Shown piece by piece: positions 20,785 through 29,192 of a stretch of DNA of 64,000 bases. Every line of letters begins with the position of its first letter. The first letter of the stretch is position 1. The position numbers and the translations under genes are program-made. The DNA is taken from assembly GCA_030425905.1 (NCBI GenBank), contig JAUHZT010000002.1, forward strand, positions 1-64,000, read 5' to 3'. Source of the DNA: Gammaproteobacteria bacterium (GTDB lineage: Bacteria; Pseudomonadota; Gammaproteobacteria; Steroidobacterales; Woeseiaceae). The notes beneath the pieces were generated by a model that did no database searches, was not told where the DNA came from, and saw only the letters and a list, made by a program, of their open reading frames with translations.

Positions 20785-21261
20785 TCAGCTCTGCGCCGTC
20801 TTGCGCGGTGTAATGTACATCGTGATATCAGCATGCACGACAACGGTGCCGGCACTATCCAGCACGTCAACTGAGACCACAACATCGTGAGGTTCCCGTG
20901 CCGTGATAGCCGGTAGAGTGCCGGTTGCGCGCAGGTCGGTCGCCGCTTTCGCGAGGTACTGGATGTTCATGCCACGTGGGATCCAGCGCATCGAACCCGG
21001 AACGGAAGCCTCAGTCAGGGTGCCTGCAATGAACTCGCACAGATTTGCGATAGCAATTACGTGCACAGTGCCGATGTGATTCTGAACCGCACGCCGTTTC
21101 TTTATACGGGCAACAGCGTGCCCCACCTCCAGTTCATCAAGCATTGGTCGCACCGAAGAAAAATACGGTGCCTTGAAGCATATCAGCCTGGAGAACAGCC
21201 AGCGCCCAATGGCTGTGCCTGAACAGCGTTGCCAGAGTTTGAGTACGTCCAGCGCTGGCAC
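20785..21261 (-). CDS. Hotdog-fold protein, DUF4442 (thioesterase-like)
   Basis: A 158 aa protein with the DUF4442 pattern: N-terminal LKLWQR, FKAPYFSSVRPMLDELEVGHA, HIGTVHVIAIANLCEF and a C-terminal VVVHADITMYITPRK. The family has the hotdog fold of acyl-CoA thioesterases, but its substrates are mostly unproven. It starts with GTG immediately after the bactofilin stop (no gap), so the two are probably translated together. Confidence 0.75.
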   Translation of the reverse strand: MPALDVLKLWQRCSGTAIGRWLFSRLICFKAPYFSSVRPMLDELEVGHAVARIKKRRAVQNHIGTVHVIAIANLCEFIAGTLTEASVPGSMRWIPRGMNIQYLAKAATDLRATGTLPAITAREPHDVVVSVDVLDSAGTVVVHADITMYITPRKTAQS

Positions 21262-21765
21262 TCAGGGTGTAATCTTTTGTGCTTGCCCGGGCGTATCCGC
21301 AAAGCTCAGGTTGGCGCGCTTCAGCGCTTCCTGCTTCTTTTCGGAATGCATCAGGCTCGCGTTCTTCATGCTCATGTCTATCGAGCCGGAAAAGTTTGCA
21401 CCGTCTTCCATCATGATACGCGGTGAATAGATATTGCCTTCAACGACGGCAGACTTGTGCAGCCGCACTACCTCGTCGCCGCGCACGTCACCTTCAACTC
21501 TGCCAAGGATCTCCACGCTGCTTGCATGGATGTTGGCTTTAACGCGGCCTTCGCGGCCGATAGTCAGGTTCTTGTCCTGGTGCGCAATTGAACCTTCGAT
21601 CTCGCCCTCAATGATCAGGTCTTCGTTGGCAGAAAGCTCGCCTTTAAACTTGAGGGTGGGGCCGATAACAGAGACATTACGCTTGCGTACGTCGGGATCA
21701 GGAACCTTGGCAGGCTTTGCGGCCACTGGGGTATCGTCGTCGTCACTTCGCTTCTTGCCGAACAT
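21262..21765 (-). CDS. Bactofilin (polymer-forming cytoskeletal protein)
   Basis: A 167 aa protein with a short charged N-terminal tail, a central DUF583 right-handed beta-helix core (VIGPTLKFKGELSANEDLII, then repeated strands GRVKANIHASSVEILGRVEGD and similar) and a flexible C-terminus. Bactofilins self-assemble into filaments without nucleotide and help set cell shape or localise envelope enzymes. The ribosome site AGGAGG before the ATG is strong. There is no peptidase or ParAB neighbour here, only the DUF4442 gene. Confidence 0.9.
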   Translation of the reverse strand: MFGKKRSDDDDTPVAAKPAKVPDPDVRKRNVSVIGPTLKFKGELSANEDLIIEGEIEGSIAHQDKNLTIGREGRVKANIHASSVEILGRVEGDVRGDEVVRLHKSAVVEGNIYSPRIMMEDGANFSGSIDMSMKNASLMHSEKKQEALKRANLSFADTPGQAQKITP

Positions 21766-22084
21766 GCTTTTCCTCCTGGCAGTGCGGTTTTTATTATTAG
21801 TGCGCCGCTTGACGTTATGTCGGAACCCAGCCTGGCTGCCGACAACGCGAAAATTGCGGTCCGCCAGTTTGACATATTCGCCAAACCGGACTCACAAATG
21901 AGCAAGGGACCCTGAAGATACTCTGCGACCGGATTATCGGCAAGCGGCAAGCTGGTGCAACAGGCCGACATCACGGAATGCCTCCGGGAAGAAGTGCGAG
22001 CGTCGCCAGCGCGCCGCTACCAGCCGGGCAACAATTTGAATTTTGTAAAATGCACGGTCGCGTGTACGCTGTGGCCTGAATCCG
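21766..22084. other. Intergenic region between bactofilin and flavoprotein genes
   Basis: This 319 bp region separates two divergent genes. Apart from the bactofilin ribosome site (AGGAGG at the left edge) I see no gene, clear repeat or strong promoter in it. Confidence 0.5.
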
Positions 22085-23956
22085 ATGACGGCAGCGTCTA
22101 TGAAGTTTACCCGGCGTGACTTTTTGAACGGCGTGGCTATTGGCAGTGTCGCCGGTAGCACGCTAGCGCCTTTCGAGATACTGGCCGCACAAAATTCTGC
22201 CCCGTATCCGCCGCAGCTTACCGGCTTGCGCGGTAGCCACGTTGGTTCGTTCGAAGTCGCGCACGCAGTTTCTTGGGCTGGCGCCAGCTACCCGGACCCG
22301 CCAGCGCTGACCGATGCAGAATACGACCTTGTAGTCGTGGGCGGCGGTATTTCGGGTTTGTCCGCCGCGCACTTTTTTCGACAGAAGGCAGGCAACGACG
22401 CACGCATACTTGTCCTCGACAACCATGACGATTTCGGTGGTCATGCCAAACGCAATGAATTCAAGGTTGGCGGCCACGAATTGATCGGCTATGGCGGGAG
22501 CCAGTCCATCGACACCCCGGGGCAGTATTCTGCCGTTGCGAGGCAACTGCTTGTTGATCTCGGTATCGATACAGCGCGTTTCTATGATTATTTTGACAGG
22601 GAGTACTTTGCCCGGGCCGGCCTTGGCTCAGGCATGTACTTCAGCGAGGAAGGGTACGGCAGGGATGTGACGCTGCCGGCGATTGACTCCCTGGAATTTA
22701 CGCAGGGCCAGGCTGGAGAAGATCCGCTTGCAGAATACCCGCTGAGCAAGCGCGACCGGGACTCGTTGTCAGGTTTGCTCAATGTCCGCCAGGATCCGCT
22801 CCCGGCGCTTGATCGGGACGAGAAGATTCGTTATCTGCGCTCGGTGAGTTACCGGGACTTTCTGCTACATGACGCCGGCGTCACCGAAGAGGTTTACCTG
22901 CTTTACCGCGATACCGCGCGCGGACTGTGGGGCATCGGCTGGGATGCGCTGTCTGCACTGGAAGCGTATCGATCCGGGATGCCCGGCACGCAGCAGCTGG
23001 GCATTGGCGCGCTGGAGGGGGAGGGTTCCGGCCACGATGAACCCTATATTTTTCATTTCCCGGATGGCAACGCCAGCATTGCGCGTTTGCTCGTGCGCAA
23101 GCTCGTACCGGACGCTGTGCCCGGTTCCACGATGGAAGACATTGTTCTCGCCAAAGTTGACTATACGCAGCTCGATCAACCCGACTCGCGGTGCAGGGTT
23201 CGCCTGAACAGTACTGCCGTCAATGTGCGCCACGGCAAAGGCGGGAAGCACGTGGATGTCACCTACGTGCGCGAGGGCAAAGTGCACCGGGTGCGTGGCA
23301 AGCATGCGGTGCTTGCGTGCTACAACGACATTATTCCGCACATTTGCGCTGAACTGCCACAAGAGCAGGCGGATGCCATTGCCTACGCAACGAAAGTGCC
23401 GCTGGTCTATGTCAGTGTGGCGATTCGCAACTGGCAGGCCTTTGCGCAGCTTGGTTTCTCAAGAATCTCGATACCCAAGCCGGAACTCATGCATTCATTC
23501 ACCCTCGACTTCCCGGTGAGCATGGGCGGCTATGCCTTTACCGATGACCCGTCGCAACCCACGGTCGTGCACGGTACTTATGTACCGACGGTGCCGGACC
23601 GGGGGCTGACTGCGCGTGAACAGCACCGGCTCGGGCGACGTCGCTTGTACGAGATGAGTTTCGACGACTTTGAGCAGGCCATACTAAGGCAGATGCAAGG
23701 AGCGCTCTCCGCCGGTGGCTTTGACGCGCAGCGTGACATTGCAGCGCTCACTGTGAATCGCTGGCCGCATGGCTACGCCTACGAATACAACGACCTGTCA
23801 GACCCGGCGGAATACGGACCTTCCAGGGGGCCGCATATTGCGGGCGCGGCGCCGCTGGGGCGAATATCGATCGCTAACTCCGATGCTTCCGCTTATGCCT
23901 ATGTCAACGGCGCGATCGATGCGGCTTACCGTGCTGTTAACGAGCAGCTCGGCTGA
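22085..23956 (+). CDS. Tat-exported FAD-dependent amine oxidoreductase, spermidine dehydrogenase-like (copy 1)
   Basis: A 623 aa protein with a twin-arginine signal (FTRRDFLNG, arginines 9-10). The FAD-binding GGGISGLSAAHF follows near residue 86, and FGGHAKRNEF lies after the first FAD domain. The family includes periplasmic spermidine dehydrogenase. Folded FAD export explains the Tat signal. A paralogue at 48648-50489 shares the signal, the TGLRGSH motif, DNHDDFGGHAKRNEF and YIFHFPDGNAS(I/V)ARLLVR. The physiological substrate and electron acceptor are not visible here. The NhaC-type gene 45 bp downstream may be co-transcribed. Confidence 0.8.
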   Translation: MTAASMKFTRRDFLNGVAIGSVAGSTLAPFEILAAQNSAPYPPQLTGLRGSHVGSFEVAHAVSWAGASYPDPPALTDAEYDLVVVGGGISGLSAAHFFRQKAGNDARILVLDNHDDFGGHAKRNEFKVGGHELIGYGGSQSIDTPGQYSAVARQLLVDLGIDTARFYDYFDREYFARAGLGSGMYFSEEGYGRDVTLPAIDSLEFTQGQAGEDPLAEYPLSKRDRDSLSGLLNVRQDPLPALDRDEKIRYLRSVSYRDFLLHDAGVTEEVYLLYRDTARGLWGIGWDALSALEAYRSGMPGTQQLGIGALEGEGSGHDEPYIFHFPDGNASIARLLVRKLVPDAVPGSTMEDIVLAKVDYTQLDQPDSRCRVRLNSTAVNVRHGKGGKHVDVTYVREGKVHRVRGKHAVLACYNDIIPHICAELPQEQADAIAYATKVPLVYVSVAIRNWQAFAQLGFSRISIPKPELMHSFTLDFPVSMGGYAFTDDPSQPTVVHGTYVPTVPDRGLTAREQHRLGRRRLYEMSFDDFEQAILRQMQGALSAGGFDAQRDIAALTVNRWPHGYAYEYNDLSDPAEYGPSRGPHIAGAAPLGRISIANSDASAYAYVNGAIDAAYRAVNEQLG

Positions 23957-24001
23957 ATGTCTTCTTAAACTGTGCTGGCGCTGTCGCGCCAAAAGGATCC
24001 A

Positions 24002-25366
24002 ATGGACGACCCGACTTTTATTTCGCTGGTACCCACGCTAATCGTCTTCATGCTCGCCGTGTGGACGCGTCGTCCGATCGAATCACTGATCGCCGGAGCT
24101 CTCGTCGGCTTATTAATAGTGCATGGCACAGGATTCGTAGAGGGATTTGCCGAGACCTCGATCCGTGTGATGACCGATGAAGATGTTGCCTGGGTGATTC
24201 TGGTTTGCGGATTCATGGGAAGTCTTATAGGTCTTCTCATCCGCACCGGGGCAACCAGCGCTTTTACCGCCCGCATGGCCGCCAGGGTGCGTGGCAAGAA
24301 GAGTGCCTTGTTTGCGGCTTGGGGGCTCGGCATTCTGATGTTCGTCGACGACTACCTGAACTCTCTGGCCGTTGGCTCCGCAATGCGCGACTTGACTGAC
24401 AAGTACCGCATTGCGCGTGAGAAGCTCGCCTACGTTGTCGATTCGACCGCCGCCCCTATCAGCGTCATCATTCCGTTCTCTACCTGGGGTGCTTTCTTTG
24501 GCGGTTTGCTGGTGGCCAATGGCCTCGCTGCCGAAGGTCAGGGCCTTGCTGTATATATCAGCGCCATTCCTTACATGCTCTATGCCTGGGTGGCGGTATT
24601 GATTGTTCCTGTGGTGATTGCCGGTTACCTGCCGTCACTAGGCCCGATGAAGACGGCTGACGTCCGGGCCGAGACAACGGGTGTGACGGTGCCGCCTGAA
24701 GCGGCGCATATCGAACAGGCAAATCGTGCGATCAAGACCAAAGAAGGCCTGACTCCGAATGCGCTGCTGTTCGTGTTGCCCATGGTAGCGCTTGTGGTCC
24801 TCACGTTCTGGTTCGACAAGGATTTCCTGAAGGGCATCTATGTCAGCCTGTTCGGTTTTATTGCACTGATCCTGGTGCTCAGAATTCTGGATTTCACCGA
24901 CGCGTTTAATACCGTCATCGATGGGTTCAAGATTATGGTCGAGCCACTGGGCGTTTTGGTGGCCGCCTTTATTCTCAAGGACGTTAACGACGCACTGGGC
25001 TTACCGCTGTATGTTGTTGCAACTGTGCAGCCTTACCTGACGCCGGAGCTCTTGCCGACGATAATTTTTGCAACCATGGGGCTTGTGGCGTTCATGACGG
25101 GTTCGAGCTGGGGTTTTTTCGTCATCATACTGCCGATTGTGACAACGCTCGCCAATAACCTCGGTGCTGACATGACCGTGGTTATCGGAGCGACACTGTC
25201 GGCCAGTACTTTTGGCAGCCATGCCTGCTTTTACTCGGATGCAACCGTGCTGACTGCGCAGGCGACCGGTTGCACACCCATGCAACATGCTTTAACACAA
25301 ATTCCGTATGCGCTTATCGCAGCGGCGATAAGTATTCTCGGCTACCTCGCCATTGCATACCTGTAG
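24002..25366 (+). CDS. NhaC-family Na+/H+ antiporter-like transporter
   Basis: About 454 aa from the ATG at 24002 (AAAAGGA upstream). It is highly hydrophobic with 10-12 membrane segments. The signature FVDDYLNSLAVGSAMRDLTD and the STAAPISVIIPFSTW re-entrant motif mark the NhaC/YuiF branch of ion transporters. Members exchange Na+ for protons or take up amino acids with Na+. The late SHACFYSDATVLTAQATGC segment is also typical. The substrate is unresolved. The position behind the amine-oxidase-like gene allows import of a related compound, but that is inference. Confidence 0.85.
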   Translation: MDDPTFISLVPTLIVFMLAVWTRRPIESLIAGALVGLLIVHGTGFVEGFAETSIRVMTDEDVAWVILVCGFMGSLIGLLIRTGATSAFTARMAARVRGKKSALFAAWGLGILMFVDDYLNSLAVGSAMRDLTDKYRIAREKLAYVVDSTAAPISVIIPFSTWGAFFGGLLVANGLAAEGQGLAVYISAIPYMLYAWVAVLIVPVVIAGYLPSLGPMKTADVRAETTGVTVPPEAAHIEQANRAIKTKEGLTPNALLFVLPMVALVVLTFWFDKDFLKGIYVSLFGFIALILVLRILDFTDAFNTVIDGFKIMVEPLGVLVAAFILKDVNDALGLPLYVVATVQPYLTPELLPTIIFATMGLVAFMTGSSWGFFVIILPIVTTLANNLGADMTVVIGATLSASTFGSHACFYSDATVLTAQATGCTPMQHALTQIPYALIAAAISILGYLAIAYL

Positions 25367-25391
25367 AAATGAGTCTGACCAAGGAGAAGTC

Positions 25392-25835
25392 ATGAAAAAG
25401 CTAATTATCGCCGCAGCCACTGCGCTAGGGGTTCTTGCGTTCTCGGTGCATGCCGGTGATGCCGTCATCAAGCCTGCCAAGATCAGTAAGGCAGATATCA
25501 CAGGCGAAATTTTTCAGCGTGCTGACATGATTGAGAGCAAGCACGGCGACAACACCACGCTGGACGTGACCACCTTGCTCAGTAGTGACGGGAAGTTCGC
25601 ATCGGGCATGTACAAATCGGGCAAAACGCGCTCGGAGATCACCGAGCCCTATGGCGTGGATGAGTTCATGTACTTCATTGAAGGTGGCGTCACGCTGACC
25701 TCATCGGACGGTAGCGTGCAGGAAATTCGTGCGGGTGAGGCGGTAACTATTCCGAAGGAATGGACGGGCGTCTGGGATACCGACGGCTACACCAAGATCT
25801 GGGTCATATACTCCGAGGACGGCTCCGGCCTCTAA
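25392..25835 (+). CDS. Exported cupin-domain protein
   Basis: A 147 aa protein from the ATG at 25392, behind AAGGAG. It has a signal peptide ending VHA, then a single small cupin fold with EPYGVDEFMYFIEGGVTLTS and RAGEAVTIPKEWTGVWDT. This is the (S)-ureidoglycine aminohydrolase-like/DUF861 cupin type. The usual metal-binding histidines are mostly absent, so an enzymatic role is doubtful. It follows the NhaC-type gene by 25 bp and is likely in the same transcript. Confidence 0.7.
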   Translation: MKKLIIAAATALGVLAFSVHAGDAVIKPAKISKADITGEIFQRADMIESKHGDNTTLDVTTLLSSDGKFASGMYKSGKTRSEITEPYGVDEFMYFIEGGVTLTSSDGSVQEIRAGEAVTIPKEWTGVWDTDGYTKIWVIYSEDGSGL

Positions 25836-25862
25836 CGCTGACCGTCAGGCCTGTGTCAGCGT
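25835..25862. terminator. Hairpin between convergent cupin and amidohydrolase genes
   Basis: ACGCTGAC and GTCAGCGT form an 8 bp perfect stem with a 12-base loop, immediately after the cupin stop. There is no U-tract, so it is only a weak terminator candidate. Confidence 0.4.
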
Positions 25863-25871
25863 GGCACGTGT

Positions 25872-27620
25872 TCAGAACGTGCCGCCTTCGCGTTCATAAA
25901 CAATGCGGCCGGCAACAATGGTCATGAGGATCCTGCCCTTGAGCAGGTCTTCGGGGCTGTCGTCGGCGAGCACAAACGGGTCGATGTCCATGACAGTAAG
26001 ATCGGCCCAGCGGCCGGGCGCGATTTTGCCGCTTACGTCTTCGCGAAAACTCGCATAGGCGGACCAGTCGGTGTAGGCGCGCACGGTCTCTTCGGCATTG
26101 AGTGCTTCGTGTGCGTACCAACCGCCCTCTGGCTGCAGCGCCTTGTCCTGGCGAGTAATGGCCGAATGCAGGCCGTAGAAGATGCTGTGATCCGAGCCGG
26201 GATTGTCGGAATTGAACGTCAGGGCGGCGTTGCTGAGTCGAAGTGAGCGCCACGCGTAAGCGCCCCGAATTCGTTCGGCACCCAGCCGTTGCTCTGCCCA
26301 GTCCTTGTCTTCCATGGCGTGTGGCGGTTCCATGGACGCGATCAGGCCCAGTTCAGCGATCCGCGGCAGATCGTCCCGGTGAAGTACCTGGGCATGTTCA
26401 ATGCGATGACGCAGCCGCCGGGTCTCCGGCGCAGTGTTAATAACACGTTCAAGAATATCCATTGCTTCGCGATTGCCAGCGTCACCAATAGCGTGGATGG
26501 CGATCTGGAATCCTGCGCGCATCGCCTCGGCAGTCAATGCTTCGTTGAAGCCGTAGCCGGCGCCACTGATACCACGGTGGCCGGGCAGGTCGCTGTAGTC
26601 GTCCAGCAGCCGCGCGCCACGCGATCCCAGCGCGCCGTCGTAGTAGGCTTTGACCGCCCTGGTGACGAGCATGCTGTTGTTGTCCCGGTCCGGACCTTTG
26701 TCCAGCCATTGACGTACCAGTTCTTCGTCACGCAATGAAAGCATTGCGTATACACGAATTGGCAGGGCATCTTCATCTTCCAGTTGCTGCAGAATCTGCA
26801 TTTCGGCGGCGGGCAGACCAGCATCGTGCACAGCAACGTAGCCGTCCTCGGCCATCTTGTGCAGGCCGAGCAGGAGTTGGCGGCGCATGTCAGCTTCTGT
26901 GCGTGCCGGCATCGCGGCACGAACGATCTCAACGGCTCGGTTAATAAACAGGCCATTCGGGGTACCGTCTTCGCCGATTTGCATTTCCCCGCCCACGGGT
27001 ACGGGTGTATCGGCATTAATTCCGGTTGCATCGAGTGCCGCCTGGTTCACCCAGTCAGCGAAGCCGTGCAGTCCACGCATCAGAACCGGGTGGTCGGGCA
27101 CAGCGGTGCTGAGCAAGACCTTGTCCGGGTAATTGTCTGCCCAGGCACCTTCATCCCAGCCAAGCCCGATGATCCATTCACCCTTTGCAACAGTCTTTGC
27201 ACGTTCCGCAATGCGGTCAACGGCCGCCTGTTCAGTGTCTGCACCGACGAGACTGACCCGATCAATCTGCTCGCCGAGTTCGAACACATGGGTGTGAGAG
27301 TCAACAAGGCCCGGCAGTACGGTCGCGCCAGCCAGGTCGACAATGCGACTTTCAGGCTTACGAAATTCAAGTGCATCCTGACTGCTGCCAACAAAGCGGA
27401 TTGATTCGCCGGCGAGCACAATGGCCTCGGCGTCCGGGTGCCAGCCGTGTTGGTCATGCGGTGCGCTGTGGTGCAGGGAGCCGTCCGGCGCGGCTTGTGG
27501 CCAGTCGAGCGTGTAGACGCGACCATTGATTAGTATCAGGTCCGCGGTGTCCGCTGACTTTTCGGTGCAGGCAGCAAGCGCGGTGAAAAATAGCAGCAGT
27601 GCAAGGTGCGTGGCTTTCAT
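25872..27620 (-). CDS. Amidohydrolase-family lipoprotein (YtcJ-like)
   Basis: About 582 aa from the ATG at 27620, behind GGGAG. It has a lipoprotein signal with lipobox ALAAC, then a metal-dependent hydrolase of the YtcJ-like Amidohydro_3 branch. Seen are LPGLVDSHTHVFEL, IIGLGWDEGAWADN, AIHAIGDAGNREAMD, RHRIEHAQVLHRDDLPRIA and FNSDNPGSDHSIFYGL. The family hydrolyses C-N bonds in cyclic or N-acyl substrates. The periplasmic substrate is not known. The next gene upstream on the same strand is the phosphatase lipoprotein, 128 bp away. Confidence 0.85.
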   Translation of the reverse strand: MKATHLALLLFFTALAACTEKSADTADLILINGRVYTLDWPQAAPDGSLHHSAPHDQHGWHPDAEAIVLAGESIRFVGSSQDALEFRKPESRIVDLAGATVLPGLVDSHTHVFELGEQIDRVSLVGADTEQAAVDRIAERAKTVAKGEWIIGLGWDEGAWADNYPDKVLLSTAVPDHPVLMRGLHGFADWVNQAALDATGINADTPVPVGGEMQIGEDGTPNGLFINRAVEIVRAAMPARTEADMRRQLLLGLHKMAEDGYVAVHDAGLPAAEMQILQQLEDEDALPIRVYAMLSLRDEELVRQWLDKGPDRDNNSMLVTRAVKAYYDGALGSRGARLLDDYSDLPGHRGISGAGYGFNEALTAEAMRAGFQIAIHAIGDAGNREAMDILERVINTAPETRRLRHRIEHAQVLHRDDLPRIAELGLIASMEPPHAMEDKDWAEQRLGAERIRGAYAWRSLRLSNAALTFNSDNPGSDHSIFYGLHSAITRQDKALQPEGGWYAHEALNAEETVRAYTDWSAYASFREDVSGKIAPGRWADLTVMDIDPFVLADDSPEDLLKGRILMTIVAGRIVYEREGGTF

Positions 27621-27748
27621 GGATGCTCCCGATACCGTCGTGCAACGGTAACGCAGGGAGGCCGGCTTGTCAGCCCGAACCAGGCCGCAGCGAGAGCCCG
27701 GAGTTAGAGACCGCGGCAGCGCGGCGCCGCCGCGCAATGCACAGGGTA

Positions 27749-29026
27749 CTAGTTGCCTGCTGATCGGCGCTCGAAAGTGTAGTCGTACAACACCTCGATT
27801 TCAGAGCCGCCGCTGTCGGGAACTGACATCATCTTCAGGCTGGCCGTGTCGCCGTGCAAGTCGAGATACGAAAAGCCCCACACCATGCCTTCGGCAAACA
27901 CCGTTCTGTGTTCGGGGTATTTCCGTTCCTGGTGCTGCATGAATGTCGTGTGCAAAGGGCGTTGTTTCGATGCGGCCCCCGACAGTATTTGAACCAGCGG
28001 TTTGGCGGTGGGTTCACCCAGCGCTGCGGCGCAGGAGTCAGTATGTATTTCGAGCGTGTGTTCGTGGCCAACAATATAAGCATCGGCGTACTTGCACATG
28101 GCCGGCAGGATCAGCTTGCGCAAAACACGTGCCTGCTCGAACTTACTGCCTGACGATGACCAGATTGGGTGATGCGCGAGCACCAGTTTCCAGCGCGCCG
28201 TTGAGTTCTTCAGTGCGTTCTCGAGCCAGATGTGCTGATTCTTTTCGGCATCCGTCAGCGGCTCCACGAAATAGTTCGGTGGTTCGATATTGCCCAGGGA
28301 ACCTTCGGACCCGTCAGGGTTTAGCGAGTCTTCACGCACCGGCACCGACGCCAGAAGCATGCTGGTGTCTATAACGAAGAGTTCGACATCACCCTTCGCC
28401 CCGGCGGGTTTCACCGAATAGAAAGGGCCGTCCATGTAGACGCCGGGTTGCTGTTCCAGGTAAGCGATCTGTGCGAAGCCGCCTTCGCGTGATGTCTCCC
28501 AGTCATGATTGCCCAGGGCAACATAGGTTTGGTAAGTATCAGGCGAGGTGACCATGCTGCCGTACGGGTCTTCGAACATGTCCTTGTAGCGTTGCGCATC
28601 ATCCACACCGTCGGCGCCCAGCGTGGCGCCTGACGGATAAATATTATCGCCGACCAGCACGCCGAAATCGCAGGTCGCAATATCACGGCAAAAATTTCGC
28701 ATAGCACCGGCGACGCCCGGCATTCCGGTTGCCGGTACGATGCGGCCTGTAACCCGGGAGACGGCGAACGGTCGCGGCTCGTACTCGTCAACCGGACGAT
28801 GATCCTCAAGCCAGTCCTGCCATTCGGACTCTAGGTATTGTTCTTCGGTGAACAGGTCTTCGTAATCGTCCTGGTCCGGGTAATCAGGGTGATAGCCGCT
28901 GTCGCCAAAAATCAGGATGCCGACATGCTCGGCCTTGTTATCGGCGGCGGGCGTAGTGGTTTGCGGCGCGCTGCATGCCGCGCATAGAACAACCAGAAAG
29001 AGCGTGCCTGCGGCGTTTCGTTTCAT
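27749..29026 (-). CDS. Metallophosphoesterase lipoprotein, purple acid phosphatase-like
   Basis: A 425 aa protein with lipobox LCAAC in the first 20 residues, so it is a surface or periplasmic lipoprotein. The dinuclear metal motifs are in order: IFGDSGYH, VLVGDNIYPSG, ALGNHDW, LAHHPIWSS and IVGHEHTLEIH. This is the purple acid/tartrate-resistant phosphatase pattern. It is divergent from the phytase gene across a shared 166 bp region that carries an inverted AT-rich operator and a perfect TATAAT on this strand. A role in releasing phosphate from inositol phosphates is inferred from that pairing. Confidence 0.88.
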   Translation of the reverse strand: MKRNAAGTLFLVVLCAACSAPQTTTPAADNKAEHVGILIFGDSGYHPDYPDQDDYEDLFTEEQYLESEWQDWLEDHRPVDEYEPRPFAVSRVTGRIVPATGMPGVAGAMRNFCRDIATCDFGVLVGDNIYPSGATLGADGVDDAQRYKDMFEDPYGSMVTSPDTYQTYVALGNHDWETSREGGFAQIAYLEQQPGVYMDGPFYSVKPAGAKGDVELFVIDTSMLLASVPVREDSLNPDGSEGSLGNIEPPNYFVEPLTDAEKNQHIWLENALKNSTARWKLVLAHHPIWSSSGSKFEQARVLRKLILPAMCKYADAYIVGHEHTLEIHTDSCAAALGEPTAKPLVQILSGAASKQRPLHTTFMQHQERKYPEHRTVFAEGMVWGFSYLDLHGDTASLKMMSVPDSGGSEIEVLYDYTFERRSAGN

Positions 29027-29063
29027 TGCAATAAGTCCTGTCTACACTGAAGGGGTCATCCGT

Positions 29064-29069
29064 ATTATA
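29064..29069 (-). promoter_or_regulatory. -10 element for the phosphatase gene
   Basis: On the minus strand this reads TATAAT, 37 bp upstream of the phosphatase start codon. The left half of the operator at 29076 covers the -35 position, where the hexamer itself is poor. Confidence 0.5.
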
Positions 29070-29075
29070 AAGATT

Positions 29076-29119
29076 GGAACAGAAATTTCTATATGCTACA
29101 AAAATAGAAAATTTGTTTC
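29076..29119. promoter_or_regulatory. Shared AT-rich operator, copy A (phosphatase/phytase)
   Basis: The left half-site GGAACAGAAATTTCTAT (29076-29092) and the right half-site AATAGAAAATTTGTTTC (ending 29119) face each other. A 42 bp sequence with the same left part, the same 18-base centre-to-right spacing and the identical core CAAAAATAGAAAATT occurs at 40819-40860 before the inositol operon. Two such close copies at functionally linked promoters point to one regulator, best guess the RpiR protein encoded at 41853-42719. Confidence 0.7.
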
Positions 29120-29192
29120 AAAATCTGCCATAATGACCGACGGGGGGACCGCAAGGGGTCTCGAAACGTATCGATAAACCGGGATTTTTCAT

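Noticed and set aside
21434-21901. A 155-codon plus-strand frame across the bactofilin gene
   Set aside because: It is antisense to a bactofilin with a strong AGGAGG site and shows no domain.
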